Assembly: GCF_940670685.1 (NCBI RefSeq)
Contig: NZ_OW711693.1
Span: forward strand, 3,658,001-3,722,000
From: Anaeropeptidivorans aminofermentans
Lineage (GTDB): Bacteria > Bacillota > Clostridia > Lachnospirales > UBA5962
DNA: 64,000 nucleotides
Direction of reading: 5' to 3'
Below, piece by piece: positions 17,246-24,711 of this stretch. A model generated the notes under the pieces. That model was not told the DNA's origin. It ran no database searches and worked only from the letters and a program-made list of their open reading frames with translations. The translations under genes were made by a program, and so were the position numbers. How positions within the stretch are numbered: the stretch's first letter is position 1; the number at the start of each line of letters is the position of its first letter.

Positions 17246-18073
17246 ATGAAAGAAATAAAAATAGATTTTTTATATCTTGATTTGAACACTTGCGAGCGTT
17301 GCGTTAGTGCAGATAGCGCACTTAACGAAGCCGTTAACATTCTATTGCATGTTTTCCTTACGCCGGATTATTCGGTAACGGTCAACAAGGTAAACATTAC
17401 CTCAAAGGAACTTGCCGTAGAAAATCGCTTTGTTAGCTCCCCTACAATCAGGGTAAACGGTGTGGATATTTGCAATGAGGTAAAGGAAAGCAATTGTACC
17501 GATTGCGGGAACTTGTGCGGTGATAGTGTGGGTTGTCGAGTATTCACTTATGAGGAAAAAGACTATGAACAACCACCTGTCGCTTTGATTGTAGATGGGA
17601 TTTTGCGTGTCATTAACGGAAAACAGGCAATTGAGGAAGTCCCCTATGCTTTACCTGATAATCTAAAAAACTATTTTTTAAGGAGAGATTTAACTATGAA
17701 AAAAATGTCTATCTATGAACCTGCTATGTGTTGTGAAACAGGAATTTGCGGTGTTGGCGTTGACCCGGAACTGATACGCATATCTACGGTATTGAACGCT
17801 TTGAAAAAGAATGGCGTTGGTATTGACCGCTTCAATCTCAACAGCGCACCAATGGCTTTTGTCAATGACAAGGTAATCAATGCGTTTATTAACGAAAAAG
17901 GCGTTGACGGGCTTCCTGCCGTTACACTGGACGGGAAAATTATTATTACAGGCCGATACCCCACTAATGATGAAATAATCAAATTGCTTGAAATTCCTGA
18001 AAGCTATTTGACCGAGCAAAAAGAAACTAAACAAAATAACGGCTGTTGTTGTTCAGACGGTCAATGCTGTTAG
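17246..18073 (+). CDS. arsD: DUF2703 thioredoxin-like domain fused to ArsD metallochaperone
   Basis: A 275-aa fusion. Residues 1 to about 145 are a DUF2703-type thioredoxin-like domain (FLYLDLNTCERCVSADS, SSPTIRVNGVDICNEV, and the cysteines NCTDCGNLCGDSVGC). Residues about 151-275 are ArsD: MKKMSIYEPAMCCETGICG, with the arsenite-binding Cys-Cys pair and third Cys, and a Cys-rich tail CCCSDGQCC. ArsD passes arsenite to ArsA. At the junction an internal ribosome binding site AAGGAGAG (17,680-17,687) lies 8 bp before the in-frame ATG 17,696, and a run of six T (17,674-17,679) precedes it. With one T fewer, the first protein would stop at TAA right there. So the fusion may be real with an extra ArsD start inside it, or come from a 1-base change. 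Confidence 0.88.
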   Translation: MKEIKIDFLYLDLNTCERCVSADSALNEAVNILLHVFLTPDYSVTVNKVNITSKELAVENRFVSSPTIRVNGVDICNEVKESNCTDCGNLCGDSVGCRVFTYEEKDYEQPPVALIVDGILRVINGKQAIEEVPYALPDNLKNYFLRRDLTMKKMSIYEPAMCCETGICGVGVDPELIRISTVLNALKKNGVGIDRFNLNSAPMAFVNDKVINAFINEKGVDGLPAVTLDGKIIITGRYPTNDEIIKLLEIPESYLTEQKETKQNNGCCCSDGQCC

Positions 18074-18085
18074 GGGGACAAAGCT

Positions 18086-19822
18086 ATGAGAACATTTAAT
18101 CCCCAAGAAATACCTTTAACAAAGTATCTGTTTTATACCGGCAAAGGCGGCGTAGGTAAAACTTCCGTTGCCTGTGCTACCGCTTTAACTCTTGCTGATA
18201 ACGGTAAAAAAGTTTTACTTATCAGCACAGACCCCGCTTCCAACTTACAGGACGTTTTCAATACGGAGCTTGACGGCAAAGGTAAACCTTTAGAGGAAAT
18301 ACCAAATCTCATTGTCGCCAATCTTGACCCGATACAGGCTGCGGCTGAATATCGCGAAAGCGTTGTCGCTCCCTATCGCGGCAAGCTGCCGGACGCTGTA
18401 ATTACCAATATGGAAGAACAGTTATCCGGCTCATGTACGGTTGAAATTGCTGCCTTTAATGAATTTTCCAACTTCATTACAAGCGGAGAAGTTGAAAAGG
18501 AATACGACCATATTATCTTTGATACCGCACCCACAGGCCATACCCTTAGAATGTTGCAGCTTCCGTCTGCATGGAGCAACTTTATCAGTGAAAGCACACA
18601 TGGCGCGTCCTGCTTGGGGCAGCTTGCCGGGCTGGAAGATAAAAAGGATATGTATAAAAAGGCGGTGGAAACGCTGTCTGACGGTAATAAAACTACCCTG
18701 ATACTCGTATCCCGCCCGGAAGTTGCGCCACTAAAAGAAGCGGAACGGGCTTCAAAGGAGCTTGCCGATTTAGGCGTTCATAATCAGGTTTTGATTATGA
18801 ACGGTGAACTCACAGTGCATGATGATGTAATTTCTGAAAGCCTGTACCAAAAGCAACAGGCCGCACTTAATAGTATACCTGATAGTCTAAAAAACATTAC
18901 GACCTACTCAATCCCGCTTAGAGCTTACAATATCACAGGGATAGAAAACATACGCTCCCTACTGATACAAGACCGTGCTATTGTTAAAAGCGAGGGTTTG
19001 AAAGCACAGACTATTCCGCATTTGCAGAATGTTGTTGACGAGCTTGCAGCGTCGGGGAAAAAAGTTATTTTTACAATGGGTAAAGGCGGTGTGGGAAAAA
19101 CAACTGTTGCGGCGGCTATCGCATTGGGATTATCGACTAAAGGGAAAAAGGTACATCTTACTACCACAGACCCCGCCGCCCATCTTAAATTTGTCCTTGA
19201 TGAAAATAGCGGCGTAACCATGAGCTATATCGACGAACACGAAGAACTTAGAAAATATCAAGAAGAAGTTTTGAGCAAAGCGCGAGAAACCATGTCTGAT
19301 GATGATATTGCCTATGTCGAAGAAGATTTACGTTCCCCCTGCACACAGGAAATCGCTGTTTTCCGTGCGTTCGCGCAAATTGTAGAGAAGTCCGAGGAAC
19401 AGGTTGTAGTCATTGACACCGCGCCGACAGGCCATACCCTGCTGCTCTTGGACGCGACGCAGAGCTATCATAAAGAAATAAAGCGGTCACAGGGCGAAAT
19501 CCCCGCATCGGTTAAAAAGTTGCTTCCGCGTCTACGCAATGAAATGGAAACCGAGGTTATTATTGTTGCCCTTGCCGAAGCAACACCTGTTTATGAAGCC
19601 ATGCGGCTTGAAGAAGATTTGAAGCGCGCCGGTATTCATAGTAGGTGGTGGATTATTAACTCGTCCCTTTATCATTCCGGCACTACCAATGCCCTGCTTA
19701 AAGCGAAAGCAAGCAATGAAATTGAATGGATTAACAAGGTTGACGAACACACAAACGGCAATTTTGCGGTAATCGGTTGGAGCGCAGAAGAATTGAAAGG
19801 CGAAAAACTTCTTGCGCTGTAG
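18086..19822 (+). CDS. arsA: ArsA arsenite-stimulated ATPase
   Basis: A 578-aa pump-driving ATPase made of two homologous halves. The P-loops are GKGGVGKTSV near residues 19-28 and MGKGGVGKTTV near 331-341, each followed by a switch II motif DTAPTGHTLRML or DTAPTGHTLLLL. Cysteines for arsenite binding are present in SGSCTVEIAAF and RSPCTQEIAVF. It couples ATP hydrolysis to arsenite export through the membrane permease and receives arsenite from ArsD. It starts 12 bp after the arsD stop in the same operon. The frame is intact and the length normal. Confidence 0.95.
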   Translation: MRTFNPQEIPLTKYLFYTGKGGVGKTSVACATALTLADNGKKVLLISTDPASNLQDVFNTELDGKGKPLEEIPNLIVANLDPIQAAAEYRESVVAPYRGKLPDAVITNMEEQLSGSCTVEIAAFNEFSNFITSGEVEKEYDHIIFDTAPTGHTLRMLQLPSAWSNFISESTHGASCLGQLAGLEDKKDMYKKAVETLSDGNKTTLILVSRPEVAPLKEAERASKELADLGVHNQVLIMNGELTVHDDVISESLYQKQQAALNSIPDSLKNITTYSIPLRAYNITGIENIRSLLIQDRAIVKSEGLKAQTIPHLQNVVDELAASGKKVIFTMGKGGVGKTTVAAAIALGLSTKGKKVHLTTTDPAAHLKFVLDENSGVTMSYIDEHEELRKYQEEVLSKARETMSDDDIAYVEEDLRSPCTQEIAVFRAFAQIVEKSEEQVVVIDTAPTGHTLLLLDATQSYHKEIKRSQGEIPASVKKLLPRLRNEMETEVIIVALAEATPVYEAMRLEEDLKRAGIHSRWWIINSSLYHSGTTNALLKAKASNEIEWINKVDEHTNGNFAVIGWSAEELKGEKLLAL

Positions 19823-19833
19823 GAGGTAAATAA

Positions 19834-20223
19834 ATGGTCAAAGTAGCATTTATATGCGTTCACAATTCCTGCCGAAGTCAAATTGCCGAAGCTCTTGGAA
19901 AACACTTTGCAAGTGATGTGTTTGAGAGTTACAGCGCAGGAACAGAAGTTAAAGACAAAATCAATCCTGACGCTGTACGATTGATGAAATCCTTATATGG
20001 TATTGATATAGAGCAAAGGCAACGCCCAAAGTTACTGGCAGAAATCCCGCCCGTTGATATTGTTATTACAATGGGCTGCAATGTGGAGTGTCCCTATCTT
20101 CCATGTAAACGCCGGGAAGATTGGGGACTTGTAGACCCGACGGGAAAAAGTGACGCGGAATTTATAAAAACTATCTGCTTGATTGAAACAAAAATCAAGG
20201 AACTTGAAAATGAATTAAGATAA
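19834..20223 (+). CDS. arsC: Arsenate reductase, thioredoxin-coupled LMW-PTP type
   Basis: A 129-aa enzyme that reduces arsenate to arsenite. The phosphatase-like loop CVHNSCRSQ near residues 8-16 holds the nucleophilic Cys and anion-binding Arg. The redox Cys pair lies in MGCNVECPYLPCKRREDWGL, and DPTGK supplies the general acid. These match the Staphylococcus/Bacillus ArsC family. The spacing to arsA is 11 bp, with TAGGAGGT as ribosome binding site. It is the last gene of the ars operon and is followed by a terminator. Confidence 0.94.
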   Translation: MVKVAFICVHNSCRSQIAEALGKHFASDVFESYSAGTEVKDKINPDAVRLMKSLYGIDIEQRQRPKLLAEIPPVDIVITMGCNVECPYLPCKRREDWGLVDPTGKSDAEFIKTICLIETKIKELENELR

Positions 20224-20224
20224 G

Positions 20225-20265
20225 AAAAATACTGCCGTCACATACCAATGACGGCAGTATTTTTG
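20225..20265 (+). terminator. Intrinsic terminator of the ars operon
   Basis: AAAAATACTGCCGTCA (20,225-20,240) pairs with TGACGGCAGTATTTTT (20,249-20,264); a 16-bp stem with A and T tails starting 2 bp after the arsC stop. Confidence 0.92.
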
Positions 20266-20293
20266 TATAGTAAAGAATGGGGGGAGTAAAATT

Positions 20294-20986
20294 ATGGAAA
20301 ATTGGATATTGACGGTAGGCTGCCCGAAAGAAGAATTTGTCGCTTGTCAAAAAGAGTGGTTACGCTACAATATGCTGCTTCGTTTAGTCAAAACAATGCA
20401 AGAAGCTGTTGAAGAAATAACTAAAAGTAATTATCTCTTGTTCAGCATTTGTATTAACCCGCATGAATACTTGCCTTACATACAACTTATCCGCGAAATA
20501 AAACCTATACCTATCATGATTGTTCCCCGTGAATATAGTGCATTGGATAAATTAGAAGCTATCCAGTTAGGGGCCGACAGTTATCTTGAAATGCCTAATT
20601 CCTTAGAAGAATGTGTTGCTTCCGGGTGGGCACTTGTGCGTAGATACACCGAACTAAATTATAAAAAGCAAGAGCATATCAGCATTATTAGTAATAAAGA
20701 TATTTTTATTTGCTTGGATTATCGAAAAGTTTTCATACGGTCAATTGAAGTGAATTTAACACGAATAGAATTTGATATATTGCAGTTGCTTATGTCAAAT
20801 AAAAAACGTGTTTTTACTTATGAACAAATATTTTGCCATGTTTAGGGCAATGATTATTTTGATAGCACAAATAGTATATTGTGGAACCATATCAAGAGGT
20901 TAAGGCAAAAACTTAAAACCGAACTTGATATGCCGGATTATATAAAAAACGTCCATGATTTAGGTTATGTATTTGACCCTGAATAA
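20294..20986 (+). pseudogene. OmpR-type response regulator with an internal amber codon
   Basis: A response regulator-like gene: receiver-like N-terminus (MENWILTVGCPKEEF, LEAIQLGADSYLEMP) without an obvious phosphoacceptor Asp, then a winged-helix output domain (VNLTRIEFDILQLLMSNKKR, TYEQIF). At 20,843-20,845 a TAG interrupts the frame. Directly after it, in the same frame, GNDYFDSTNSILWNHIKRLR and KNVHDLGYVFDPE complete the DNA-binding domain up to TAA 20,984-20,986. Relatives usually have Trp before the Gly, so TGG to TAG is the simplest explanation. The truncated 183-aa protein lacks its recognition helix. It lies between the ars cargo and the ICE control genes and probably regulated the ICE. 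Confidence 0.82.
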
Positions 20987-21556
20987 TCGGAATGTCGAAA
21001 ATTGTGAAAAACGATAGTCAAATAGTAGTCAAAAGACAGTGTAAAAATAGTTTGTGATTGTATAGTTAGCCTTAGAAAGAACTACGTTACGAAAACCGCG
21101 GCTAACGGTTAAAATCACAAGCATAATTACACTATCACTATACAAGCGGCGGTTTTGAAAATTAAAAATCAAAGCCGCCGTTTTCCTTTTGAAAAATTGG
21201 ACAAGCGGAGGGTGTATTAAAGCTACCCTTTTTTAGGGGCGCGGCGGTAACAGGGAGGTTGCCGCCGTGTTCTGTTATACCTATCGACAAAATAATACTT
21301 ACTTCGCCCTATCAAAAAAAGCCCTTATCCACACAGGGTGTATCACACGCATCAATGTACCTACACATGTTACATGATAGGAAATATTCGCCCATATCTC
21401 TGCGCCCCGTTGGATTGTATCCAGCCGGGCGCATTTTTATGTAAAGGAGGTTTTTTTCAAAAACTTTGCGTTGAGTTTTGCAGTTTCGCAATCCTCACCG
21501 TAATAGTGGCGAAAGGGGAAAAACCATCACCGCCCTTGCAGAAAGGGGGTGAGAAT
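20987..21556 (+). other. Intergenic control region with three hairpins
   Basis: No secure gene. Hairpins: CGGCGGTTTTGA with TCAAAGCCGCCG (21,147-21,180), followed by TTTTCCTTTT, a terminator; GGCGGTAAC-agggag-GTTGCCGCC near 21,242-21,268; and TGCGCCCCG with CGGGCGCA followed by TTTTTATG (21,400-21,440), a second terminator-like structure. The last lies upstream of the sigma factor gene and could be an attenuator. AAAGGAGG at 21,443-21,450 has no clear ORF behind it. Confidence 0.55.
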
Positions 21557-21985
21557 GTGACACCCTCAAGCCACGAGCGAAACAAGCAACACGCCTTTGA
21601 CAGCTTTTGCAAAAAGATACTCAAGCACGAAGCCCGCGACCATTACGACGAAATGAAGCGGCAGCGTGAACGTGAGGTATCCTTTTCGGAGTTGTCGGCG
21701 CGTGAGATGGAGCAGCTTTACACAGTGGACAGTTATTTTGCCACGGAACAGGTTTTCAATGTTTTAGGCTATGATGTAGTCGTCAATGACGAGCTTATCG
21801 CCGAAGCCCTGCGGAACCTGCCGGAGCGCAAACGTGACATTATACTGCTGGCCTATTTCCTTGAAATGTCTGACCGGGAAATCGGGGAAAAGATGCACTT
21901 GATACGCGCTACCGTCCAGTACCAGCGGACAAGCACGTTGCGGGAACTAAAAAAGTATTTGGAGGAAAACGCTAATGAACAGTAA
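21557..21985 (+). CDS. ICE sigma-70-like factor (Tn916/Tn1549 type)
   Basis: A 142-aa small sigma-70-like protein conserved in conjugative transposons, thought to turn on excision or transfer genes. It begins TPSSHERNKQHAFDSFCKKI and has a C-terminal region 4: EALRNLPERKRDIILLAYFLEMSDREIGEKM, an HTH motif. GTG 21,557 is chosen because AAAGGGGGTGAG lies 4-14 bp before it and conservation starts there; the same frame is open back to 21,338 but that part (Cys- and Tyr-rich) is not protein-like. It overlaps the next gene by 11 bp. Confidence 0.88.
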   Translation: MTPSSHERNKQHAFDSFCKKILKHEARDHYDEMKRQREREVSFSELSAREMEQLYTVDSYFATEQVFNVLGYDVVVNDELIAEALRNLPERKRDIILLAYFLEMSDREIGEKMHLIRATVQYQRTSTLRELKKYLEENANEQ

Positions 21986-22211
21986 AACCGCAAGTAATTT
22001 GCTTCCGTATCCTGTTATCGTGCTGGCGGCAAGCGGCGACGTTGACGCTATCAACGCTGTTCTCAAACACTACGAGGGCTATATAGCCGCCTTGTCCACA
22101 AAGCAGCTTTACGATGAAAGCGGTACAGCGCATTTGTGTGTTGATGAAGCTCTGCGCCGTCGTCTGGAAACGAAGCTGATTACCAAAATCTTGACTTTCA
22201 AAGTCGCATAA
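21975..22211 (+). CDS. HTH_16 conjugative transposon helix-turn-helix protein
   Basis: A 78-aa protein of the HTH_16 family common beside the ICE sigma factor: LPYPVIVLAASGDVDAINAV, HYEGYIAALSTKQLYDESG, and DEALRRRLETKLITKILTF. It starts inside the end of the sigma gene (TTGGAGG as ribosome binding site), so the two are coupled. It is followed by a long structured non-coding stretch. Confidence 0.88.
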   Translation: MNSKTASNLLPYPVIVLAASGDVDAINAVLKHYEGYIAALSTKQLYDESGTAHLCVDEALRRRLETKLITKILTFKVA

Positions 22212-22679
22212 ATCCTTTTGCCTGTGCGGGAAGCGTGCCCCCCTTTCCACACTTCCCGTCCACGGGCTTTTCGTGTTGTCAATCGGTAGAAGCCCACCGG
22301 GAGCCGGTGAAGTTTCTACGGCCTGACAATGGCCTTTGTACTTTGACAAAGAAAGCCCGCAAGAGAACGGCGGCGCAGTATAGGCAAAATTGGATACGTT
22401 CGGTTTATGTCGAGCCGGGCGGCGGGTGCGCCATGACCTCTATTGTAGAGAGAGCGACCAACACCATGCCGTAATGCAAGCGTGGCAGCTTGCGGGCGAG
22501 GAAGCATAGGTCGGTATATTGATACTCCCTTACAGTCACAGTCCGAGCGTTCAAAGCGTCACAGGCAATGAGTAGGGCTGCGTGAGAACCACGCAGGGGT
22601 GAAAGTCCCGTGAGGTTGCGCCCGCAACCGTCCAATTATGCCTTTTTCATTTTAACTATTCAATGAAAGGGGCTTTGTC
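22212..22679 (+). ncRNA. Highly structured non-coding stretch between HTH_16 and tnpW
   Basis: 468 bp with no convincing ORF but dense pairing. CGGGAAG (22,227-22,233) with CTTCCCG (22,252-22,258). A triple nested hairpin: TTGTCA/TGACAA (22,276-22,281 with 22,324-22,329), GTAGAA/TTCTAC (22,286-22,291 with 22,314-22,319), CACCGG-gag-CCGGTG (22,295-22,309). CTTTGT-actttg-ACAAAG near 22,334. CAAGC-gtggca-GCTTG near 22,477. CTGCGTG-agaac-CACGCAG (22,578-22,596). GGTTGC-gccc-GCAACC (22,614-22,629). There is no T-run behind the last hairpin. It could be a regulatory leader of tnpW/recombinase or a stable RNA. I cannot name the family. Confidence 0.6.
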
Positions 22680-22859
22680 ATGGAGAAATCCAAAGAAGAC
22701 GCGCCCGAAGCGTCCGGGCAAAATCCTTTAGAGGATACGCGAACATATACCGTACAAGGCAAGACATTTATCGTCGAGCCTGTTTTCAAATCTGGTGTAA
22801 AAGAAACTGTTGGCACAATCCTTTTGCGGCTTATCCAATCGGACACGCAAACGCCCTAA
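22680..22859 (+). CDS. tnpW: TnpW-like small transposon protein
   Basis: A 59-aa protein: acidic N-terminus (MEKSKEDAPEASGQNPLEDT), then RTYTVQGKTFIVEPVFK and ETVGTILLRLIQSD. This matches the TnpW proteins encoded just before TnpX-type recombinases. GAAAGGGG precedes the ATG. Role in excision is suspected but not shown by sequence. The recombinase gene starts 91 bp downstream. Confidence 0.82.
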   Translation: MEKSKEDAPEASGQNPLEDTRTYTVQGKTFIVEPVFKSGVKETVGTILLRLIQSDTQTP

Positions 22860-22950
22860 CAAGACGATTTATAGGGTGATATAAGGTAGTCTAATATGGT
22901 ACAATAGTTACAGGGAATATTGTCTATTTGACTGCCGGAAAGGAGGGCTT

Positions 22951-24711
22951 GTGAAACAGTCGAATGGCAAGGCAAAAATCTATTATGCCACAGATTTAGA
23001 GGTTCGGTACAACAAGAAAGACCGGGAGAAAACAGCCTTTATCTATGTGCGTATTTCCCGTGAGGACGATTTAGAAGCCGAAAGTTACAGCATACAGAAT
23101 CAAATTAAGCTCTTAACCCAGTTGGCGACGGAATACGGCTATACCGTTTTGATTATTTTCATGGACGACGGTATTACAGGCGTAATCGCCAAACGCCCCG
23201 GTTTTCAGAATATGCTTGCAAAGCTGGAACAGCAATACGCAGCGGCGTTATTCGTCAAGGATTTATCCCGGCTGTACCGCAACCGCACGGAAGCCGACAA
23301 ACTGATTGATGATTTCTTGCCGGAGCATGAAATACGGCTTGTATCTGTGGGTGACAGCATTGACACCGCCGAGGGCGACGACGAATTTATCTTTCTGCGT
23401 AATTGGGCGAATGAGCAATACGCCCGTGACATTTCAAAAAAACGCCGCCTGTCAAACAGGGTAAGGGGCAACGCCGGTGAACCGCTTTCCATGCCGCCCT
23501 ACGGGTACATGAAAGACCCGGAAAACCCCAAACGCTGGATTGTGGACGAGGAAGCAGCCGCCACCGTTCGCCGGATATTCAGCATGACGCTGGACGGCTA
23601 CGGCACGGAGCAAATCGCCGCCGCCCTGTCTGCCGACAAAATTCTAACGCCTATGTTCTACTGGCGCAGCAAAGGCGTGAAACGTCCCGGCAAAGTGACT
23701 GACCGGGAGCCGCACAAATGGAATAGTTCAACCGTCGTCAAAATCCTGTCTTTACAGGAGTATTGCGGGGACGTTATCAACTTTAAGACCTATTCCAAAT
23801 CATTCAAACACAAAGAGCGGTTACCTAACAGCGAGGAAAATTGGGCAATTTTTAAGGACGTTCACAACCCCATTATTGACCGTGGGATATGGGAACAGGT
23901 GCAGCAGAAACGCGGCAAGGTGCGAAAGCGCGTTACCAACGAGGGCGAAAAGAGTATGTTTTCCGGCCTTTTGCGTTGTGCTGATTGCGGGAAAAACCTG
24001 TGGTATCATTTCAATCAGAAGAACCACGATATTAAGTATTTTAACTGTTCTAACTACAAGGGCAATCGCGGTACTTGCACAAGCACACATTATGTCCGTG
24101 TTGACTTTTTGGAACAGGTTGTACTTGGTGAGATACGCCGCCTGACGCAGTTTGCAAGCCGGTACGAAACCGAGTTTGTCAAGGCGGCAATCGGGCAATC
24201 ACAGCAGAACATTGAAGCAGAACGAGAAGCCTTGCGGCGGGAGCTTAAAGCCTTGCAGAAACGCGACGCGGAGCTTGATAACCTGTTTCAACGGATTTAC
24301 GAGGACAACGAAAGCGGCAAAATCACCGACGAGCGGTTTGCGAAAATGTCCGTGAGTTATGAAACGGAGCAAGCCGAGCTTGTCCAGCGCGTGAAAGCCT
24401 TACAAATGGAGCTTGACAAGGAAACTGATAAATCAATGTCAATGGATTTGTTTATCGCCAAAGTACGCAAGTACACCCGCGCAAAGAAATTGACGCAACG
24501 AATGCTAAATGAGCTTGTGGACTACATAGAAGTGTGTCAAGCCGAGAAGATAGACGGCGTACACGTTCAAAAGCTCAAAATACATTACAACTGCGTTGGC
24601 TCCATAGAGATACCTAACGTATTGCCACTTCCGCAGCCGGAAGTTTTGATACAAACGAGAAAAGGAGTAGCTGTTAGCTACTCCCAATCTCAAAACGTTG
24701 CTAATTTTTGA
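22951..24711 (+). CDS. TnpX-family large serine recombinase
   Basis: The 586-aa integrase/excisionase of the ICE. The N-terminal resolvase domain has YVRISREDDLEAESYSIQNQ with the catalytic Ser followed by SIQNQ, DDGITG, and LSRLYRNRTEADKL. The recombinase domain follows (PYGYMKDPENPKRWIVDEEA), then a zinc ribbon (LLRCADCGKNLWYHF, CSNYKGNRGTC), a coiled coil (about residues 410-490) and a basic C-terminus. GTG 22,951 follows GGAAAGGAGGG. The last codons (VAVSYSQSQNVANF, stop 24,709-24,711) overlap the antisense end of the res gene, so the element's right end is here or a few bases on. Confidence 0.94.
   Translation: MKQSNGKAKIYYATDLEVRYNKKDREKTAFIYVRISREDDLEAESYSIQNQIKLLTQLATEYGYTVLIIFMDDGITGVIAKRPGFQNMLAKLEQQYAAALFVKDLSRLYRNRTEADKLIDDFLPEHEIRLVSVGDSIDTAEGDDEFIFLRNWANEQYARDISKKRRLSNRVRGNAGEPLSMPPYGYMKDPENPKRWIVDEEAAATVRRIFSMTLDGYGTEQIAAALSADKILTPMFYWRSKGVKRPGKVTDREPHKWNSSTVVKILSLQEYCGDVINFKTYSKSFKHKERLPNSEENWAIFKDVHNPIIDRGIWEQVQQKRGKVRKRVTNEGEKSMFSGLLRCADCGKNLWYHFNQKNHDIKYFNCSNYKGNRGTCTSTHYVRVDFLEQVVLGEIRRLTQFASRYETEFVKAAIGQSQQNIEAEREALRRELKALQKRDAELDNLFQRIYEDNESGKITDERFAKMSVSYETEQAELVQRVKALQMELDKETDKSMSMDLFIAKVRKYTRAKKLTQRMLNELVDYIEVCQAEKIDGVHVQKLKIHYNCVGSIEIPNVLPLPQPEVLIQTRKGVAVSYSQSQNVANF

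Larger units (their letters stand above)
1..24711. mobile_element. Right part of a Tn1549/TnpX-type ICE carrying arsenic resistance
   Basis: A run of conjugation, mobilisation, regulation and integration genes typical of Tn1549-like Firmicutes ICEs: VirB4, NlpC/P60 hydrolase, DUF3847, DUF4366, TopB, multidomain antirestriction protein, TTRAP, MOBP relaxase, MobC, sigma factor, HTH_16, TnpW and a large serine recombinase. The recombinase stop codon coincides with a sharp change from GC-rich to AT-rich sequence and with the 3' end of a chromosomal res gene, so the right end (attR) lies at about 24,690-24,725. The left end, the coupling protein and most membrane channel genes would lie before position 1. 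The ars block at 15.8-20.3 kb is more AT-rich than the backbone and looks like separately acquired cargo. Confidence 0.9.

Noticed and set aside
22590-22635. GGTGAAAGTCC...CCCGCAACCGT looks like a cobalamin riboswitch or group II intron core
   Set aside because: The B12 box and the other riboswitch core segments are absent, and there is no reverse transcriptase ORF or domain V hairpin.
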